Below, piece after piece: positions 1 to 6,781 of a stretch of DNA of 23,026 nt. This DNA is from Candidatus Gallimonas intestinigallinarum (GTDB taxonomy: Bacteria; Bacillota_A; Clostridia; Christensenellales; Borkfalkiaceae): assembly GCA_019116405.1 (NCBI GenBank), contig DXBS01000130.1, positions 1 through 23,026 of the forward strand, in the 5' to 3' direction. Numbering within the stretch: the stretch's first letter is position 1; every line of letters starts with the position of its first letter. Made by a program: the position numbers and the translations under genes. The notes under the pieces are model-generated. The model was not told the origin of the DNA and did no database searches. It worked only from the letters and a program-made list of their open reading frames with translations.

Positions 1-2298
1 TTGATTGATCGTAACGACGGTATCCGCATCCGCGCTCCCCTCCACGCGTACGGCATAACTCGTGATTTGCTGCTGTAAGAATGCGTAATCAGTTTCCTCG
101 TACTTTGCATTCTCCTCGCCCGTGTGCGTGACATCGAGCGTGCCGTTTGCCGTCAGCGAGCCGTCCGTGATATAGATGCCGTTGGTGGTCTGCGTTTGAT
201 TGGAATTCGCCACACCCTCCGTACCAGTGATAAAATCAGCCCAAGTGGTGGAGCGAATCGTACTATTCACCGAAAGCGTACCCGCCGCCTGTGTGAAGTT
301 GCCATTTGCAATATAGATGCCCGTGCCGCGCTGCGTATTGACCGTAAGCGTACCGTCGTTCTGCGTGAGCGTGCCGCCGCGGACGACAACGCCAACGCCG
401 TTGGTATTGATCGTGCCATTGTCCGTCTCAAACGTAACGCTGCCGCTCGTCGCCATGATCGCCGCGCTGGAGAGCTCAGTCCCCTGACCTTGCGTAACCG
501 TACAAGCAAACGACCCCGTAATATTCAGCTGCGGATTGGTTCCGGACGTATAGATGCCCGCAGAGGATGTGCCGTAGACATTGATCGTTGCGTTCTCCGC
601 ATCGACCCTGCCGCCCGCCGCCTCAATGCCGAAATTGCTTTCATTCGTATCGATGTTGCCTACATTGAGTTCTCCGCCGGAGATACTCGTGCTTCCGCCC
701 GAAGCATTCACGCCGCGATTGTTGCTGCCGGGCATGGTAAACGTGCAGCTCGTCAATTTGACCTGCCCGCCCTCGGACGCAACGCCGGTATTGTTGCCCG
801 CACTTGTTCCATTAAACAGGAAGGACGCATTTTGCGCGGTGATCGTACCGCCCTGCGCCTCTATGCCGTTGACATATGAGCCCGTGACCGTAAACTGCAC
901 GGATTTTGTGTCCGTCTGCGTGCCGGCGATCGTGAGCGCGCCGTCCTGCATGGAAATTGCCGCGCCGTTACCCTCTTTCGCACTCGCCTGCACATTCTTA
1001 TTGAAATTGCCTGCGGTAATGTTCAGCTCACCGCCGCTCATCACGATGGTATTCCCCAGTTCAGAGGAGAAATTTCCGCCCGAAATGGCGACGTCACCCT
1101 CCCAACAGCCGATGCAGACCGCTTCGCCGCGTGCCGTAAAGTTGGTGGTACCCGCTCTGCCCGTCTCTGAAACGACCAGCGAGCCCGTTGCGCCGTCCTT
1201 GCTGTTCTCCTCAGTCAAGATACCGTAGGTGTTGGCGACGTCGAACTGATTGACGAAATTTCCGCCGCGGACAAAACCCTCGCCCGCCGTCATGCGGATG
1301 GCGGCATACGGCCACTGCAGCCCGGCACTTTCGAGTGAACTGCCTTGTTCCGCCAGCTCCTTGACGTCCCAATAGCCATAGACGACGGCGTAGATATCAG
1401 TTCCATCCTCTGCCTTGTCGCCGGTAGCATAATAGTAGTAAAAATCGCAGGAAGCCACGTTGCAGGGAACGGTAAGCTTTCTGTCGTCGACCAGAAGCGT
1501 GCCTTTGCCAAAGGAACTATCCTCTCCCGCAATCTCACCCTCTTCCAGCGTATAGATGAGGAAGGTGTCCTCGGTCAGGAAGGAATAGCCCGAGTCAGCC
1601 TCGCTTTGATAATAGTAGTTGCCCGTTGTAACCGGTACATAGGAAGTATTCTCCGCAATCGTAACAGGGGAGAAGGTTGTGCCATTCACTCTGTCAACAG
1701 TGGCAGGACTTGTCACACCGCCCCGCGAAAACAAAACTATGTCATCGGTCTGCGGTGAGAGCGTGCCCGCCGCTGTCGCGTCTGCATACTCGTTTGTGCG
1801 CGGGCCGCTTTCGTAGTTGCCGGAACCGATGGTCATGGTGCCGCCGCTGACCTGCAGCGCGCTGCCCACGGGATTGTAGAAGGCGCCCGCATGCTCCTCG
1901 CTGGAGTCGTACACGAGCACGACGGAGACGCCCTGCGAGACATTGAGCATGGGATTTCGGCTGTTGCGCACGACCACCGTGCCGTTGAGATCGAGCACAA
2001 GATTGGTAGAGACGTCCTGCACGTCCGTCGTAATGACGAAGGGCTGCTCGGCGTCATCGGCGATCTGAATATAGGAATAACCGTTTTCAATGGCGTCGTT
2101 GAGTTCCTCGGGCGTTCTGACGATATACCGCTCCGTTCCGATAAATTCAATGGTATCGTCATAGGTGCTGTCATCGCTGAGCGTACCGCCCGAATATCTG
2201 CCGTATGTGGAGGCATAGAGAAAGGACGCCGCCATCAATGAAACGATCAGCGCCGATAAAAAGATGATGAGCAGAATTTTTTGCACCTTTTTCGTCAT
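1..2298 (-). CDS. Large secreted beta-helix-like surface protein, C-terminus missing (window edge)
   Basis: The frame is open without a stop for 766 codons from ATG 2298 to the window edge, so the C-terminus lies outside. An AGGAGG ribosome binding site precedes the ATG. Residues 1-30 have a KK-rich start and a hydrophobic stretch (about 8-28) ending in YASTYGRYSGG, which resembles the signal-peptide ends of the two TasA-like proteins in this window. Residues 50-150 contain TPEELNDAI and a LVLDLNG strand, typical of the start of pectate-lyase-fold or adhesin-like surface proteins. From about residue 340 on, short repeats recur (GGNF, AGNF, GGEL, GGTLT, NGNF) separated by 20-30 residues rich in Asn, Thr, Ser and Gly, as in a right-handed parallel beta-helix. 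Cell-wall attachment cannot be judged without the C-terminus. It is the last visible gene of the unit starting at 5645, 35 nt after the preceding gene. Likely role (inferred): adhesin or matrix protein processed by the adjacent SipW-type peptidase. Confidence is high that this is a gene and moderate for the role. Confidence 0.85.
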   Translation of the reverse strand, partial: MTKKVQKILLIIFLSALIVSLMAASFLYASTYGRYSGGTLSDDSTYDDTIEFIGTERYIVRTPEELNDAIENGYSYIQIADDAEQPFVITTDVQDVSTNLVLDLNGTVVVRNSRNPMLNVSQGVSVVLVYDSSEEHAGAFYNPVGSALQVSGGTMTIGSGNYESGPRTNEYADATAAGTLSPQTDDIVLFSRGGVTSPATVDRVNGTTFSPVTIAENTSYVPVTTGNYYYQSEADSGYSFLTEDTFLIYTLEEGEIAGEDSSFGKGTLLVDDRKLTVPCNVASCDFYYYYATGDKAEDGTDIYAVVYGYWDVKELAEQGSSLESAGLQWPYAAIRMTAGEGFVRGGNFVNQFDVANTYGILTEENSKDGATGSLVVSETGRAGTTNFTARGEAVCIGCWEGDVAISGGNFSSELGNTIVMSGGELNITAGNFNKNVQASAKEGNGAAISMQDGALTIAGTQTDTKSVQFTVTGSYVNGIEAQGGTITAQNASFLFNGTSAGNNTGVASEGGQVKLTSCTFTMPGSNNRGVNASGGSTSISGGELNVGNIDTNESNFGIEAAGGRVDAENATINVYGTSSAGIYTSGTNPQLNITGSFACTVTQGQGTELSSAAIMATSGSVTFETDNGTINTNGVGVVVRGGTLTQNDGTLTVNTQRGTGIYIANGNFTQAAGTLSVNSTIRSTTWADFITGTEGVANSNQTQTTNGIYITDGSLTANGTLDVTHTGEENAKYEETDYAFLQQQITSYAVRVEGSADADTVVTINQ

Positions 2299-2333
2299 AG
2301 GTTCCTCCTGATGCCGCAAAATGCAAATGTGCG

Positions 2334-3791
2334 TTAAAATGTCGTCGAAGTTGTGCCCGTCGCAGGAAGCACGCTCGTCTGCACAAAGTTCACACTGATG
2401 CGCGTCGTGTACCCCTTCTCGCTCACGCCGACATAGTCATAGGTGTTATCGTTCCCGCTCCCGCCCTGCATCGTCTTGAGCGTTTCGGGAAGGAAATCGG
2501 TTTTCAGGTTTCTGATCGTATCCGTTGCAAAATACGCCGGATTGTCTCCGCTGCAGCGATAATAGCCATTCTCCGGGTCTATATCGTGCGGAAAAACGGC
2601 GTCGTTCTCGTTGAGGCGCGCAATATGCTGATAGGAAATGCCGTTTGCAAAGTTCCTGGTCAGGCGCACGGTGGTATCGCCGGCAATGTCGCCGCCGGCA
2701 CTTGTACTGTACGGGACGTTGGTATAGTTAAAGTGATAGCCGAGAACGGTAAAACTCGTTTCGCTTGTCTTGATCGTCGTCGGCTGAGCGTTCTCGATGA
2801 GGTTGTTCCAAAAGTTTCCGTCCACGTCAAACCCCGTATCGGAAGCCGTGCTGTTACCCGTGGGAAACTCGATCCCGAGCGCCTTTGCCTGAATGGCGTT
2901 GGTCCAGTTGAGGTACACGACATAGGTCGTCGACCTGCTCGGCGTCAGTTCCCTGGGGATATCGATCTCGATCGTGTAATAGGGGACATTCGCCGTGCAG
3001 TCCAGATAGAGCGCGGGCAGCGCAGAGCTTCCCTGCTGACGCGTAAATCCGAGCGAGAAATCCACGTCCTTCATGCTCGCGGTGATCGTCATGTTCCAGT
3101 TGTTTTCAGGACGGGTCTCGGGCACTTTCCCGACGGTCGTGCTCTGCCGCGTCGCCGTGACGGAGCCGCTGACCGTCCCGTCCGTTTCAGACACGGTGAT
3201 CCCGCCCGTCATGGCAAGCGTGGATTCCCTGCTGCCAAGCTGGCCGAAGTTGTCAGAGGTCGACGTGTTAAATGTTTCGCCTTCACTCCACTGTCTGTAC
3301 TTGTCGTATTCAAAGACGTGTTCGTTGTCTTGCGTAGCTTCCGTGCGCTCCTTGACCAGATCGGCGATGACGAGCTGCGTCGTCAGGGGATTTTCCGTAT
3401 CGGCGGCGATATTGCTTCCCGTGCCCGTCGTGGGCGTGATCTGAAGCGCGATATTTTCCCAGAACTCTGCGGGGCCTTCCAGACGGAGCGTGGGGCGCAA
3501 GTCGATCGCGCTGTTGTTGTACATCGTGATGCGCACCGTACTTGCCGTGCCGCTGCCCTGATCCATCCAGAAGCCGTTGTACAGCTGCCAGAAATGGGTG
3601 TTGCCGAAGGACGTCGTGTTGACGCTGTCAATGGTATAAGAAGCGTCAAACTCCGCAACGCCGACGGAATTTTCGCTTGTAAAGCGCGATTGATAGCGCG
3701 AAAAAGTGACCCCTGCAAAGAGGAGCGCCACGACTAGAAGCAGACATAAGTATCTAACGATGGGATACTGTTTGATCGTTTCCTTCTTCAT
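2334..3791 (-). CDS. Secreted TasA/camelysin-like protein with SipW-type signal peptide (485 aa)
   Basis: The start is ATG 3791 because a GGGAAAGGA ribosome binding site lies just upstream. A longer reading from 3944 would lie deep inside the preceding gene and add a low-complexity Arg-rich leader. Residues 1-12 are charged, 13-27 hydrophobic, and the signal ends AGVTFSRYQS (about 26-35), resembling the G-x-T-[F/Y]-x-x-[F/Y] ends of SipW-processed TasA/camelysin proteins. The mature part begins with a strand-rich segment (VGVAEFDASYTID), and repeated beta segments with polar loops follow (VRITMYNN, LRLEGPAEFW, YYTIEIDIP, TYVVYLNWTNA). There is no second membrane helix and no LPXTG motif. It overlaps the end of the signal peptidase gene by 38 nt, so translational coupling is likely. 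Probably a fibre or matrix protein released by that peptidase. Family membership rests on signal peptide, fold-like pattern and context, not on a search. Confidence 0.85.
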   Translation of the reverse strand: MKKETIKQYPIVRYLCLLLVVALLFAGVTFSRYQSRFTSENSVGVAEFDASYTIDSVNTTSFGNTHFWQLYNGFWMDQGSGTASTVRITMYNNSAIDLRPTLRLEGPAEFWENIALQITPTTGTGSNIAADTENPLTTQLVIADLVKERTEATQDNEHVFEYDKYRQWSEGETFNTSTSDNFGQLGSRESTLAMTGGITVSETDGTVSGSVTATRQSTTVGKVPETRPENNWNMTITASMKDVDFSLGFTRQQGSSALPALYLDCTANVPYYTIEIDIPRELTPSRSTTYVVYLNWTNAIQAKALGIEFPTGNSTASDTGFDVDGNFWNNLIENAQPTTIKTSETSFTVLGYHFNYTNVPYSTSAGGDIAGDTTVRLTRNFANGISYQHIARLNENDAVFPHDIDPENGYYRCSGDNPAYFATDTIRNLKTDFLPETLKTMQGGSGNDNTYDYVGVSEKGYTTRISVNFVQTSVLPATGTTSTTF

Positions 3792-4410
3792 GGTCCTTTC
3801 CCTTATCCCCGTCTTCTTCACCGCCTGCGACGGGTGCCGACGCGTTTTCCCCGGAAGGCGCACCCTCAGGCGGCACGTCCTCTCCGTCTGCCGCCCTTGC
3901 CCTTGCGCGGGAGATGCTCTCCCAGGCAAACCAGGCGATTGCAATCACCGCAAGCACGATGCACAGCCCTGCAGGCGTCTGTAAAAATCCGATCACCGTA
4001 CCCACGCCGGGCACGGCTGCGACGACCTCGCCGATGACCGCATCCGCGCTGACGAGCAGCACGTCTGCGGCGTTGTTGGCGTCGCCCTTGGTGCGGAATG
4101 CGCCGTCCACGATCTCCACGATGCGGTGGGTGGTGCAGACGCCGTCCGCGCTGTAAAACATGATGACGTCGCCGACCTCGTAGCTGTCTTGCCGCACGGT
4201 GATGACATAGTCGCCGACGGAGAGCTCAGGTTCCATACTGCCCGACGAGACGACCGCGCCGCCCATGCCGAACACGGTGGGGACCTCGATCCCCATGGCG
4301 TAGCGGGCGATCAGCATATAGACGATATAGACGACGAGCAGCACGGCGATGACCGCAAGAAAGATGCGTACCGCCATGCCGATGCCCTTTCTGACGCGCG
4401 CTGCGTTCAT
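3754..4410 (-). CDS. sipW: SipW-type (ER/archaeal-type) signal peptidase I, copy 1
   Basis: 218 residues. TM1 is at about 14-35, an extracytoplasmic catalytic domain follows, TM2 is at about 147-164, and an acidic tail of about 50 residues (DGEDVPPEG...) is predicted to be cytoplasmic. Catalytic motifs are SSGSMEP (Ser58), CTTHRI (His95, where ordinary bacterial peptidases have Lys) and TKGDANNAAD (Asp110 and Asp116). The Ser/His/Asp arrangement is that of SipW of Bacillus and of the ER signal peptidase (established for the family). The enzyme should remove signal peptides from TasA-like exported proteins. Its ATG overlaps the stop of the upstream gene (ATGA, 4407-4410) and has an AGGAG site. 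The downstream TasA-like gene overlaps its end by 38 nt, marking that product as a likely substrate. It is the only clear intact gene here that stops with TAG. Confidence 0.95.
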   Translation of the reverse strand: MNAARVRKGIGMAVRIFLAVIAVLLVVYIVYMLIARYAMGIEVPTVFGMGGAVVSSGSMEPELSVGDYVITVRQDSYEVGDVIMFYSADGVCTTHRIVEIVDGAFRTKGDANNAADVLLVSADAVIGEVVAAVPGVGTVIGFLQTPAGLCIVLAVIAIAWFAWESISRARARAADGEDVPPEGAPSGENASAPVAGGEEDGDKGKDHEEGNDQTVSHR

Positions 4411-5645
4411 TGCCTCTCCTGCCAGACTTCCGCAAGGAAATCGATATGCAGGTAATACATTGCCTCGTTTTCACCCGCGACGGTATCCACAGCGTCGTTA
4501 TGCGCCCAGACCCACTCCAGCTCGAAAAGGGTGATACTCTCTTCTTCGACGGACAGATCTTCCAGGCAGAGTTCCTCCACGGTGACGTAGCCCTCCTCGC
4601 CTGCGATATACACGCCGTCGCGCTTGAGGCGGTAGCGCATGGCGATGCCGTACTCGTTGGTCTCCGAGAAGGTGAGCGAATAGACGATGGGGTCGGGGCT
4701 GTTGTTCTGCATGCGGAAGCGGTACGCACCCGTCATGCCCGGCACAATGACCTTGTCCCCGAAAGTCTGATTATAGAACACGGAGAGATCCTCCCTGTCC
4801 TCCCAGTTGGTGCCGTCCTCCTCGGTCGCAAAGATGATGGGCGCATAGGGGCTCTCCGAGCGGGAGAGCGCCCACGCGCACAGAATGCACGTCAGCGCGG
4901 TGATGAGTGCGAGCAGAATGCAGAGAATGAGCAGCCATGGCGTGCGCGCGTGCACAATGGTGCCGACATATTCGTTCTGCAGCGTGTGAATGTTGTTGTG
5001 CTTATCGACGTAGCCCGTGCGTCTGCGGTTCTCGTTCTCCCCTTCGTAGAGGTAGACATTCTTATCGTCTTCCTTGACGAACTCGCCGCGCCGGTTCTTG
5101 TCGTTATCATACCAGACGCCGCGCCTGAGCTTGCCCAGCTCAAAGCCCTCGCGGTCGCGCACTCTGCCGCGCTTGGGGCACTTGACCTCGATATCGTATG
5201 CACTGCTCTCCGGGACGGGCGCGGCAGACGCTGCGGTCTCAGCTGCGGGAGATGCGTCTGCGGCAGGCGTCGCCTCGGCGGGCGCCGGGACTGCGGGGGG
5301 CTCTGCGCCCTCGTCTGCGGGAGCACTCTCCTCTGCGGACGCTTCCGCGCTCGCCTCAGCGCCTGCACCGTCGAATGCGGGCGCGGGCTCCTCCGCGGGA
5401 ACTCCTGCGCTCTCCGCAGCGCCGACACCGTCGGATTCGCTCGCAGCGGGCGCTTCGCCCTCGTCTGCGGGGGCACTCTCCTCTGCGGGCGCTTCCGCGC
5501 TCGCCTCAGCGCCGACACCGTCGGACGCGGGCGCGGACCCGTCGGAAGAAGGCGCTGCGGGCGTGCCCTCTGCCGATTGGTCGGGCGCAGCCGCGGATGC
5601 TGCATCAGGTTCCGATTCGGGAATATTCTTTTTCTCTTCTTCCAT
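4407..5645 (-). CDS. Membrane-anchored TasA/camelysin-like protein with long acidic Ala/Pro/Glu-rich N-terminal tail (412 aa)
   Basis: Starts at ATG 5645 behind a GGGAGGG site. Four regions are visible. Residues 1-145 are low-complexity Ala/Glu/Pro/Ser and contain a near-exact 22-23 residue duplication (about 41-63 and 91-113, core AEESAPADEG). Residues 146-232 are charged and Gly/Arg/Asp/Asn-rich, probably a small beta domain (GVWYDNDKNRRGEF, RRTGYVDKHNNIH). A single TM helix is at about 237-260. Residues 270-412 are strand-rich with YRFRMQNNSPDPIVYSL and MRYRLKRDG, a pattern resembling the TasA/camelysin (M73) domain. There is no N-terminal signal peptide, so type II topology (tail inside, C-terminal domain outside) is likely. 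As first gene of the unit and translationally coupled to the signal peptidase, it could be an anchor, assembly platform or chaperone for the secreted TasA-like proteins (inference). Confidence 0.85.
   Translation of the reverse strand: MEEEKKNIPESEPDAASAAAPDQSAEGTPAAPSSDGSAPASDGVGAEASAEAPAEESAPADEGEAPAASESDGVGAAESAGVPAEEPAPAFDGAGAEASAEASAEESAPADEGAEPPAVPAPAEATPAADASPAAETAASAAPVPESSAYDIEVKCPKRGRVRDREGFELGKLRRGVWYDNDKNRRGEFVKEDDKNVYLYEGENENRRRTGYVDKHNNIHTLQNEYVGTIVHARTPWLLILCILLALITALTCILCAWALSRSESPYAPIIFATEEDGTNWEDREDLSVFYNQTFGDKVIVPGMTGAYRFRMQNNSPDPIVYSLTFSETNEYGIAMRYRLKRDGVYIAGEEGYVTVEELCLEDLSVEEESITLFELEWVWAHNDAVDTVAGENEAMYYLHIDFLAEVWQERQ
5311..5540. repeat. Imperfect 80-bp direct repeat inside the low-complexity tail of the 4407-5645 gene
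   Basis: Positions 5311-5390 and 5461-5540 align over 80 bases with about eight differences. The offset is 150 bp (50 codons), so the frame is kept. A shorter shared block also appears at 5421-5435 and 5511-5525. This is an in-frame internal duplication in DNA coding for Ala/Glu/Pro-rich sequence, a likely place for slippage and length variation. Confidence 0.85.
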
Positions 5646-5851
5646 GGTTCACCCTCCCCCGGGATCAGGGTCCGCTCAGCTTGACATGAGCAAAGCCTGC
5701 TATATCCAAACGGCATTTCTGCCGTGTGTATGCAACATAAAAAAATGTTTTGCGCAAAGATGCGCGGATTCTCTCACGCAATGCGGCGCTTGCCGCATCA
5801 AATACTTTGTTGGATGGTTAAGTTGTGAAGTTTGTAAATCAAAAAGTGCGA
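5646..5851 (-). promoter_or_regulatory. Structured leader upstream of the 5645 unit (four small hairpins, no convincing promoter)
   Basis: The 304-nt gap 5646-5949 holds no gene. Next to the terminator at 5852-5900, four short inverted repeats follow each other on the minus strand: 5781-5798 (7-bp stem), 5752-5765 (5-bp stem), 5734-5749 (AT-rich) and 5710-5725 (6-bp stem with a GAAA loop in the minus-strand RNA). I found no good -35/-10 pair. It may be a structured 5' leader with a non-consensus promoter, or the unit may be fed by read-through. Confidence 0.35.
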
Positions 5852-5900
5852 CAAAAAATATACCGCCCCGCCGCCACCACACTCGGCGGCGGCGCGGTAT
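5852..5900 (-). terminator. Strong intrinsic terminator after the 5950-6633 gene
   Basis: Arms 5860-5875 and 5885-5900 pair at 15 of 16 positions around a 9-nt loop, and on the minus strand a T-rich run (complement of 5852-5859) follows. It lies 50 nt after the stop at 5950 and separates the upstream peptidase unit from the unit starting at 5645. Confidence 0.9.
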
Positions 5901-5949
5901 TCGATTGCGCAATACGCGGTGTTATGTACCGCAAAAAAGTTTGGGTTGA

Positions 5950-6633
5950 TCAGGGCTGCGTAGAGGACTGGACTGCGGTGTAAGTAATGCCCACAGAAAC
6001 CGTTGTGATATTCTCACCAAGCCACGTATCCAGCTTGTCTGCATTTGCTTCACCGTAGCTATCCTGCGACATCCAGATTGCACGAACCCAAATATACACA
6101 GTTCCGCCGTTCCCTGCAACACCTTTAATCGTGGCGGAACCATTGTAATCCACCCAATCCGCATCGGAAGCAGGAGCATTGAGGCTATCGGCCGAAATGA
6201 AGACCTGAACCTTGATTGTGTTATATGCCTCAGCGTAGGAAGGTACATCCGCCCCCTCTTGAATGCTCGAATCAGCATTAAACGCTGTTCCTGTAAACGC
6301 GGGATCATTAGCAAGCTCCACTGTAATGTCAGCATTGACGGCACTGCTATTCACAATTGTAGCACCTACCCTCGCCGGCATTTCGTGCGTACGAGTTGTC
6401 CCTTCGCTCCATACCGCATCGCTAGGAGACAAAGTGCCTAACGCAAGCGCAGTGTCTCCACTCGCCGCGCCGCCTGTAATATCGATATCCCACTTAGCAA
6501 CAGTGACGGAAGCCGTGCCGTCGCCGGACGAAGTATAGCGTGCGAACGTCGTGCCAAGGAAGCAGCAGCTGATGAGCGTAAGGACGATCAGCAAACCGCA
6601 GATTCTGGCAATCAAGTTCTTCTTCTTTGTCAT
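5950..6633 (-). CDS. Small secreted TasA/camelysin-like protein, candidate fibre subunit (227 aa)
   Basis: ATG 6633 follows an AAGGAG site. Residues 1-10 are Lys-rich and 11-26 hydrophobic; the signal ends FLGTTFARYTSS. The mature start (SVTVAKWDIDI, about 42-52) strongly recalls TasA/camelysin family proteins, which begin with a strand after a T-[F/Y]-A-x-[F/Y] signal end. The rest is strand-rich with small polar residues (VGATIVNSSAVNADITVEL, IKVQVFISADSL, VYIWVRAIWMS, TTVSVGITYTAV), has no Cys in the mature part, no membrane anchor and no LPXTG. Length is close to Bacillus TasA (261 aa). It sits 148 nt after signal peptidase 2 and directly before a strong terminator, the sipW-tasA arrangement. 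Base composition is visibly less GC-rich than the housekeeping genes in the window (about half GC in sampled stretches). Likely a fibre-forming matrix protein (inferred). Confidence 0.88.
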   Translation of the reverse strand: MTKKKNLIARICGLLIVLTLISCCFLGTTFARYTSSGDGTASVTVAKWDIDITGGAASGDTALALGTLSPSDAVWSEGTTRTHEMPARVGATIVNSSAVNADITVELANDPAFTGTAFNADSSIQEGADVPSYAEAYNTIKVQVFISADSLNAPASDADWVDYNGSATIKGVAGNGGTVYIWVRAIWMSQDSYGEANADKLDTWLGENITTVSVGITYTAVQSSTQP

Positions 6634-6722
6634 GATAACTCTCCTTACAAGTAGTTTTTTTGATATTGCCGACCGGCCTGTTGTGTGGCACAGCCCGATA
6701 TAGCCAAAAAATGCATAATTTA

Positions 6723-6781
6723 CTCATGCGAAAGCATGAGCAGAACAGTCCCTACGGGTGGCTGCGGAGCAGCCGGAAGGG
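6723..6781 (-). promoter_or_regulatory. Intergenic hairpins between signal peptidase 2 and the TasA-like gene
   Basis: Two inverted repeats lie in the 148-nt gap. Positions 6760-6774 have a 6-bp GGCTGC/GCAGCC stem with a 3-nt loop, flanked by CCCT/AGGG at 6750-6753 and 6778-6781. Positions 6723-6740 have a 7-bp CTCATGC/GCATGAG stem. On the minus strand the second is followed about 11 nt later by a run of T (6708-6713). They could be a processing or stabilising structure or a partial terminator that sets peptidase-to-substrate ratio. I saw no internal promoter. Confidence 0.5.

Noticed and set aside
124..1228. Plus-strand open frames opposite the beta-helix gene
   Set aside because: The minus frame is open for 766 codons with signal peptide, ribosome site and regular repeats; the plus frames show none of these.
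3792..3944. Longer N-terminus for the 485-aa protein
   Set aside because: It would add an Arg-rich segment before a clear signal peptide and overlap the peptidase gene by 191 nt; ATG 3791 has its own ribosome site.
4410..5684. Long plus-strand open frame opposite the anchored TasA-like gene
   Set aside because: It mirrors the GC-rich low-complexity tail, gives a repetitive Arg/Gly/Cys-rich product, and has no ribosome site; the minus frame has a coherent TM and beta domain.
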